A stretch of 13,087 nucleotides of DNA, from assembly GCA_016256075.1 (NCBI GenBank), contig SDVU01000091.1, positions 8,398-21,484 on the forward strand. Reading direction: 5' to 3'. The notes beneath the pieces were generated by a model that was not told the origin of the DNA, did not search any database, and saw only the letters and a list, made by a program, of their open reading frames with translations. The position numbers and the translations under genes were made by a program. The DNA comes from Dictyocoela muelleri (taxonomy: Eukaryota > Microsporidia). This document shows positions 7,901 through 13,087 of the stretch, piece by piece. Each line of letters begins with the position of its first letter. Within the stretch, counting starts at the first letter, position 1.

Positions 7901-8624
7901 GAAATTATACCCTTATTGTTTTAAATTAAATATAGCATTTTATATTAATTGACACCTCATGCTGTTATTTTTAAGATTTTTTGATGATTAATGGAATAAA
8001 TATATGTATTTACTCAATTCAGAAATAAAAATAATGATTTTAAGCTTTAATAATTATAAATAAATATATTTAGATGTTCAAAGCGAGATTGGTAGAATAA
8101 CTAGTAATAAATACTTTACTACCAATTAATAGTTTTTAATTTATATTATATTGCATACTTATTAAAACTTAAATTTTCCAAATTAATTGTTTGATTTATG
8201 ATTTGAGTTAAGAAAATATAACTTCTGTAAGAAATTTTTGATTCGCTCACTGGTTATTCACTCTACTTTATTTTGAGGAAAACACATCCTTAAAGGGAAA
8301 TTACAAAATTTTTATTTAATAAAATATAAATTGCAAGTTATTATTACTATAACTGAAAATAACTCTCTGTTTAACGATTATTTTAAATAATAACTATTTA
8401 ATTTTCTCTTACAGAAGTCGATTTGTTCACTAATAGGGCAGTGAATAACCGGTTGGTGTATTAAAAATTCATTAAAATAAATTTTAATATAAAAAATCAA
8501 TTTTTTGTTAAATTTTATCTAAAAATATATCAATAAATATTAAAATTAATTTTTTTATGTCCAAGGTAGTGAACATTGCTGCAATCCACACATCCAAACA
8601 AGTTTTAAAAATCAAATAATCTTA
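7901..8624. other. Non-coding stretch with interlocking inverted repeats
   Basis: No gene was found. A hairpin with 8-bp arms (ATTGGTAG / CTACCAAT) lies at 8088-8126. ACTTCTGTAAGA near 8222 is inverted at TCTTACAGAAGT near 8409, while GGTTATTCACT near 8252 is inverted at AGTGAATAACC near 8441. The two pairs therefore interlock. TCCAAGGTAG at about 8560 repeats the sequence at 7259. These may be remains of one or more small inverted-repeat elements. Confidence 0.45.
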
Positions 8625-9371
8625 GCAAGGCTGTAAAATCGCCCTCCATAAGGTGGGCGCTTTTACAGCCTTAAGATAAACAAAATCAAAGCTAAATAAC
8701 CTAGAAAACCATTAAAAATCTGCCGAACAAAACCACACAACCAATTTTTTATCATCGATAGCTGACTTTGATATTTTATTTATTAATAATTTGTTTATTA
8801 ATAAAAATGTTCTAAAAAGGTTTGTGGCGCTCAAAAGAAATAAAGAAATGTAATTTAAGTATATCGATATAAGTACAGATTGTCTTTTAAAGAAGTTTCA
8901 TGGTTCATTTCTCATATACACTTATTATTAGTATTTTTAGTTTTTTTACGTAGTAAAGAAGACCAGAAATGGTAATAAGATGGGTATAACTAAAATAAAC
9001 CGGGTAACTTTTTAACAGATGATTTCGTACTTCTTTTAAATCACTTCCACTATCCCTCTCATTCATTTTATTGTCAAAAATCGTTGGAGAACCGAGAATC
9101 ATTAGTTTAATTAAAATATGACAAGAAAAGAAGGTTAAGTATAAAAAATCATACATTGATCGATTTTTAAACAAGTTTATTTGGTGTTATTATAATATTA
9201 AGAATAATGAGCATGGAAAAATTAGGTAAATAAGGCTTGAAATAGTTGAATATTTGATCAAAAATAAATTTTGTTCTAGAATAAAAATAAATTATATTTA
9301 TTTTATATTATAATTTTTACAAAATTCTTGCGTTAACATCGGCCTTGGGATGAAATATTTTACAGCCTTGC
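8625..9371. repeat. 15-bp inverted repeat enclosing 747 bp, possible DNA element
   Basis: GCAAGGCTGTAAAAT at 8625-8639 is the exact reverse complement of 9357-9371. Such a pair in A+T-rich DNA could mark the ends of a small transposon. There is no convincing target-site duplication, and similarity does not extend inward. The interior holds an 89-codon minus-strand frame that begins with TTG (first ATG at its seventh codon), has hydrophobic stretches and matches nothing I know. Its length is near what chance allows here, so I do not call it a gene. Confidence 0.5.
8627..8672. repeat. Strong hairpin at the left end of the 747-bp segment
   Basis: AAGGCTGTAAAA at 8627-8638 and CGCCC at 8640-8644 pair with GGGCG at 8655-8659 and TTTTACAGCCTT at 8661-8672. 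There is one mismatch and a 10-base loop. The stem of 17 pairs is the most stable short hairpin in the window. Subterminal hairpins of this kind are common at the ends of DNA transposons. Confidence 0.85.
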
Positions 9372-9944
9372 ACCAAATATACTATTATATAAAAATCTGA
9401 ATTGGATTTTTATAGTCTTTTCGGTTCTCACCTGAATTTCATTCTTCCTAAAAAATAGAAATCACCATCATTACGAAGAAATTACAAAATTATTTATCGA
9501 AAAAAGTTTATAATCGCTAGTTATATTCAGTTATAATTATCATAATTATATTGAACTTTCATAAATATTTAGTAGAAAATTATTATGATGATTATATTAT
9601 ATAAATCGCTATTTTACGCTTATTTCAAATAATACACTTAGAGTTGTCTTCTGAAGATGACAATTTCCTCATAAAGAGTGGTAAAAAACCTGGGTAAACC
9701 GAAATTTCATTTCTTGTTTTTGACGCATTTTTAAAACATATATTTGTTGATTTTCTAATTTTGCAAAGTTGTTTTGGTTTACTCTCTTAAAATTTTTTTA
9801 AGCATAGCAAATTTGAGATTGAAACTATTTGAATAAATTTGGGATTATTGAAACTACAAAAATTACTATTTTTTTTATAAAACTTGAAAATTGTTTTGTG
9901 GCTTTTATAAATCAAAAAAAATTATTAAAGCGTAAACATACAGA
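9372..9944. other. Non-coding A+T-rich stretch left of the large palindrome
   Basis: No gene was recognised. It contains a perfect 19-bp palindrome near 9532-9550 (TATAATTAT-C-ATAATTATA) and a TTGTCTTC / GAAGATGACAA hairpin near 9645-9664. Short matches with the right side of the large palindrome (a GCATTT block and TTTTCTAATTTT near 9725-9770 against 12100-12140) suggest that its arms may once have reached further out. Confidence 0.4.
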
Positions 9945-9958
9945 CTTTTCCATTATTT

Positions 9959-10065
9959 TTGACACCATATTTCATTTTTATCGACACTATCTTTCATTTT
10001 ATTGATACCATTTTCATTATTATTGACACTATTTTTCATTATTATTATTAACATTTATCATAAAA
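9959..10065. repeat. 21-22 bp array in the left arm, outer part
   Basis: Four to five units of the form TTGACACTATTTTTCATTA plus three bases, at a 21-22 bp period. The array is mirrored by GGTGTCAATAATAATGAAAG and following units at about 12018-12065 in the right arm. Confidence 0.8.
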
Positions 10066-10129
10066 AAGTTTTTATCAGCTATGGATCATTTTCCTAAAGC
10101 TATATATATTTCCCCAAAGTTAGGAAATT

Positions 10130-10345
10130 TTTTCCATGTTATGACACATATTTCAAAAGTTTTAAACTCTTTTCCCAATGTTATAGATCCATATTTTCCG
10201 ATTTATAGACTCTTTTTTCGAGTTATAGATCTCTTTTTAAGAGTTGTAGGGTTTTTTGCTGCTATATACTAATTTCTCGGTTTTATAGACACATTTTCTC
10301 TAAGTTTGAGACAAATTTTCTCTAAGTGGTAGACACATTCTTTAT
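10130..10345. repeat. 22-bp array in the left arm, inner part
   Basis: Roughly nine units built on AGTTATAGACACATTTTC plus four bases, with a period close to 22 bp. Inner units are best preserved (TAGACACATTTTCTCTAAGT near 10287-10320). It is mirrored by the TCTATAACT units at 11125-11290 and 11910-11998. The 63-codon plus-strand frame over part of it is a by-product. Confidence 0.75.
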
Positions 10346-11124
10346 ATTTAAAAATATATTTTAAATACATTTAAAATTAAGCCCATATAAAAAATATCTT
10401 GAACCCAAGGCCTCTTGAATTGTCAGTAATACTCTGCTCAGCATATATTTTTTTAGAGAAACTTATTAAAATATACGTAAGATAAATTTAGGAATAAACT
10501 GAAATCCTTTAAGTTTGTAATAGTAGCACGATAACTGGTCACAAGATTTTTTTATGAAAAAAATTTAGTAATATTTTATATAAACAAGAATATTCAAATA
10601 TAACTTATCTTAGACCCTCTCTAGAATAATATACAAAACAAACAAATGTAGAAATACCAAATTATAAAAAATTTTCCTTTTTTGTCACACTTATATGTTT
10701 TAGAAACTAGTTTTTTTCGTAGTCGTATTTTCTAATTTTATATATAAAACTGATTCTACAATATGTGTATAAGACAATAAAATATAAATTGTTAAGTTAT
10801 TGTCTTTTCTATATTATTTAATTTAGTGTATTTCTTTATGGAAGTGTCTAAAAACTTTTAATTAAATATTCTTGTTATAAATAAGATATTTTTTATTTTT
10901 TTATATAATCCAGGAGCGATATTGCGTAAACTCGCCATATGCTGTCTCTACGTCTGCTATTACAAACCGAATAATTTTTTCAGTTTATCCTGAAATTTAA
11001 ATTATGTAATTTTAAAAAAGTTTCTCTTAAAAAAATCTATATACAGAGTAGCACCGACAAATCCAGAGATCTTGATTTTGTGGTATTATTAAGAAGAGCT
11101 AAATTTTGTATAAGTATTTAAAGT

Positions 11125-11290
11125 ATATCTATAACTTTAAGAAAATCTCTATAACTCCGAAAAAATGGGCCTATAACTAAAAAAATAATGTCTACAACAC
11201 CTAAAAAAGGAGCTATACTCTGGAAAAGGTCTATAACTCCAAAAATTTTCAGTCTTTAACACTGGGAAAATGTGTATATAACTTCCCAAA
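11125..11290. repeat. 22-bp array in the right arm, inner part
   Basis: Units of the form TCTATAACTCCAAAAAA plus about five bases, near a 22-bp period. They are the reverse complement of the units at 10130-10345. The array is cut at 11292 by the fold-back element and continues at 11910. Confidence 0.75.
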
Positions 11291-11292
11291 CC

Positions 11293-11905
11293 GATTTTTC
11301 GGTTGGGGGCCGAAAGATCGAAAAACTTGAAGTTTCGGTCTAAAATTTTATCGTTTTTTAAAAAAAAGCATTTTGATTTAAAAGAGGCAAAAGTAAATTA
11401 TAAGGATTGAAGAAAAATATAAAGCTGTATGCAAAAAATTTCAAGAGTTAATTATAAGAGTACGGTTAAATAATGAGGTGGGGAAATTATAAAGATGATG
11501 GAAAAATTACAAACGCGGGGGTAATATAAGAGTTAGGGGTAGAGTAAATATAAGAGGGGAGAAAAATTATAAGATTTAAAACCAATTTATGCTATTTTTT
11601 ACTCCGCGATCATAATTTTCACTATTCTATTATATTTTTACCCTTCACTCTTATAATTAACTATTGTTGTTTTCACCATACATCCTTATAATTATCCCTT
11701 AGCTATCATAATAATCTTTACCATATCCTCTACGGCCCTTAAAAGTTTCTTTTTTTTCTTATAATTTACTCTTGCCTCATAAATTTAAAATGCTGCGTTA
11801 AAATTTGAAGAAAAATTTAAGGCAGAACTTTAAAGTTTTCTGATCTTTCGGACTCAAGCCATAACATTAAAGTTTTCCGATCTCTCTGCCTCCGGCCGAA
11901 ATATC
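11293..11905. mobile_element. 613-bp fold-back (palindromic) element inserted in the right arm
   Basis: The ends are inverted copies: GATTTTTCGGTTGG ... GATCGAAAAACTT on the left matches GATATTTCGGCCGG ... GATCGGAAAACTT read from the right end. Further in, GCATTTTGATTTAAAAGAGG through AGTAAATTATAAG at 11368-11404 is mirrored almost exactly by 11758-11793. The middle is G-rich and C-poor on the left (about 11460-11580) and C-rich and G-poor on the right (about 11600-11730), around repeated TATAAGAG-type units. AAAC stands on both sides (11288-11291 and 11906-11909), a possible short target duplication. Removing the element restores the 22-bp array and the mirror of the larger palindrome, so it is an insertion. 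No reading frame is present; mobility would depend on proteins encoded elsewhere. Confidence 0.8.
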
Positions 11906-11909
11906 AAAC

Positions 11910-12065
11910 AGCTCTATAATCTTTGGAAAATTTGTCATAAATTTTAAAAAAATGGGTCTATAACTTTGGAAAATAGGTCTATAGCTTCGCAATTGATCAA
12001 TAACCAAAAAACCTTGTAATGAAAAATGGTGTCAATAATAATGAAAGATGTATCAATGATTATGA
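11910..12065. repeat. 22-bp arrays in the right arm, outer part
   Basis: TCTATAACTTTGGAAAA-type units at 11910-11998 are followed by GGTGTCAATAATAATGAAAG-type units at about 12018-12065. The order is exactly the mirror of the left arm, which has the GACAC array outside and the TTATAGAC array inside. Confidence 0.7.
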
Positions 12066-12144
12066 AAAGATCTGTATAATTTTGATATAATATTTTATTG
12101 AGTAAAATTAGAAAAACCCAAGAGAGAAATGCATTAAAATAAAA

Positions 12145-12269
12145 TAATTTTCTAGGGACCCCCCCCCGGAGTCGTCTATGGACCCCATAAACTCTAAAAA
12201 TGTTCTATGGACCCCCTGAAGTATCTTAGCGACCCAAGGGGTCCATATGGACCCCTTTGAGAAACACTG
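12145..12269 (-). mobile_element. hAT-type transposon end, right terminus
   Basis: Read from the right, the sequence begins CAGTGTTTCTCAAAGGGGTC and continues with several GGGGTCCATA repeats, including a perfect palindrome AAGGGGTCCATATGGACCCC plus TT at about 12236-12257. This is the usual make-up of a hAT terminus with subterminal repeats. No matching opposite end or transposase is present. It is a different family from the end at 7695, because the inner sequences differ. Confidence 0.65.
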
Positions 12270-12270
12270 C

Positions 12271-12385
12271 ATTAATATATACAAAAATATTCATAAATAT
12301 ATACAAAAATTTTTATAAATATATACAACAATTTTCATAAATATATGCAAAAATTTTCATTAATATATACAAAAATTTTCATTAC
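12271..12385. repeat. 22-bp satellite, five units
   Basis: Five successive units of ATATATACAAAAATTTTCAT plus two bases, with very regular 22-bp spacing and little divergence. It begins directly after the hAT end. The 3' half (ATTTTCATTA) agrees with the 9959-10065 unit. Confidence 0.9.
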
Positions 12386-12390
12386 AGAGT

Positions 12391-12902
12391 TTTTCAATTA
12401 GTAGAGCGATCTTTGCAGTTAGTGAGAGCGATCTTTTAAATTAGTCAGGGCGATCTTTTCAATTAGTAAAGCGCTCTTTTCAATTAGTAGGAGCGATCTT
12501 TGCAGTTAGTGATAGCGATCTTTTCAATTAGAGAGAGCAATCTTTGCTGTTAGTGATAGCGATCATTTTAATTAGTGAGAGCGATCTTTGCAGTTAGTGA
12601 GAGCGATCTTTTCAATTAGTGAGAGCGATCTTTTTATTAGTAGGGGCGATCTTTTTATTAGTGGAGCGATTTTTCAAAGAGGTTGCGATCTTTTCAATTG
12701 GCGAGAGCGATCTTATCATTAGTGAAGGCGATCCTTTCATTAGTGAAAGCGATCTTTTCATTAGTAAAGCGATCTTTTCATTAGTAAAGCGATCTTTGCA
12801 GTTAGTGAAAGAGATCTTTGCAGTTAGTGAGAGCGATATTTTTATTTGGTCAGAGAACTTTGCAGATAGTGGGAGCGATCTATTCAATTATTGAGAGCGA
12901 TC
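12391..12902. repeat. 21-22 bp GATC-rich satellite, about 23 units
   Basis: Units of GAGCGATCTTTTCAATTAG plus two or three bases, with a common variant GATCTTTGCAGTTAG. The period is 22 bp in the first part and mostly 21 bp after about 12720. Nearly every unit contains one GATC. Long open frames on both strands across 12612-12894 come from the near-21 period and are not genes. The array ends where SINE copy C begins. Confidence 0.95.
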
Positions 12903-12907
12903 TAGAA

Positions 12908-13087
12908 GCCAGATAGCTCAGTGGTTAACACTCTCGAATGTAAAATTTAAGTATGGTGGTTCTAATCCCGCTGATGTCACTCTTTAATAAAAAATGAGGG
13001 AATGATATAAAGCGGTCAAAAACTATAGAAATATAGTTTAATATACAGCTGTTCCAGTGTGGTATAGCTGATTAAGACTTGGTCTAA
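12908..13087 (+). mobile_element. tRNA-derived SINE-like repeat, copy C (cut by window edge)
   Basis: This is the best preserved head. A perfect A box TAGCTCAGTGG lies at 12914-12924, and a B box GGTTCTAATCC at 12958-12968, 44 bp apart. The acceptor strands (AGCCAGA and TGATGTC) do not pair and the T stem is imperfect, so it is not a working tRNA gene. The body matches copies A and B, with TTTAATAAAAAATGAGGGAA, AAGCGG and ACTATAGAAATATAGT, then TAGCTGATTAAGACTTGGTC at 13065-13084. The element sits against the end of the GATC satellite and continues beyond the window. Confidence 0.75.

Larger units (their letters stand above)
9945..12080. repeat. 2.1-kb palindrome centred near 10730
   Basis: The left arm (9945-10718) and right arm (10745-12080) are diverged inverted copies. 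Mirror pairs include TAGAAACTAG (10701) with the block ending 10758, TTGTC (10682) with GACAA ending 10777, ACAAGAATATT (10584) with 10865-10875, GTTTGTAATAG (10513) with 10957-10967, AATAAACTGA (10493) with 10981, GAGAAACTT (10456) with 11018-11026, TTGTCAGT (10420) with 11060, and TTTAAATAC (10360) with 11114-11122. Coordinate sums are about 21459 near the centre and 21481 further out, a 22-bp gain in the right arm. Beyond 11293 the mirror is displaced by the 613-bp insertion and then resumes. The arms carry the 22-bp arrays. No coding capacity. Confidence 0.85.

Noticed and set aside
8905-9174. 89-codon minus-strand reading frame
   Set aside because: It begins with TTG, with the first ATG at its seventh codon. 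It has no recognisable domain and no CCC-type start signal, and its length is close to what chance allows at this base composition and window size.
10081-10272. 63-codon plus-strand frame
   Set aside because: It lies inside the 22-bp array of the left palindrome arm and has no independent support.
7695-12269. One 4.6-kb hAT element spanning both termini
   Set aside because: Inner sequences of the ends differ, the 8-bp flanks do not match, and the interior is a patchwork of other elements without a transposase.
12612-12894. 91-codon frames on both strands
   Set aside because: By-products of the GATC satellite with a period near 21 bp.
12908-12980. Functional tRNA gene
   Set aside because: A and B boxes are good but the acceptor strands do not pair and the T stem is imperfect; the downstream body is shared with two other copies, so it is a tRNA-derived repeat.

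Overview
The window looks like gene-poor, very A+T-rich, intron-poor eukaryotic DNA. My best guess is one of the large, repeat-bloated microsporidian genomes. The evidence is the run of C's just upstream of the ATG of the only convincing gene (the CCC-type start signal known from microsporidia), the absence of visible introns, and a decayed Merlin-type transposase next to hAT and Ty3/gypsy debris. This is inference; a ribosomal or conserved protein gene elsewhere on the contig would settle it.

Layout. 1-84 is a heptamer microsatellite. 86-772 is non-coding and holds a 71-bp tandem duplication. 773-1165 (minus) is a 130-codon gene for a four-helix membrane protein with an Erg28-like pattern and a dilysine C-terminus. 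About 1859-2010 is the first of three copies of a tRNA-derived SINE-like repeat. About 2625-2945 is a palindromic element whose left half has G but no C and whose right half has C but no G. 3046-3490 is a Merlin transposase pseudogene. 3675-4000 is a 21-bp satellite. 4153-5150 holds two diverged copies of a longer repeat, the first interrupted by about 323 bp that contains SINE copy two. 5285-5571 is a long inverted repeat. 6061-6250 is a 22-bp array. 6420-7307 is an 888-bp element with perfect 25-bp terminal inverted repeats that abuts, and probably interrupts, an old Ty3/gypsy integrase fossil (7308-7692). A hAT-type end lies at 7695, and a 15-bp inverted repeat encloses 8625-9371. From about 9945 to 12080 there is a 2.1-kb palindrome centred near 10730. 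Its right arm is split by a 613-bp fold-back element (11293-11905). A second hAT end (to 12269), two more 22-bp arrays and SINE copy three (from 12908, running off the window) close the sequence.

How it fits together. One cellular gene sits in a bed of mobile DNA. The most unusual theme is structural. At least eight separate arrays share a 21-22 bp period, several look like variants of one ancestral 22-mer, and these same units build the arms of large palindromes. The palindromes could fold into hairpins or be read into long double-stranded RNA; that role is speculation. I found no CRISPR array, rRNA gene or intact tRNA gene.
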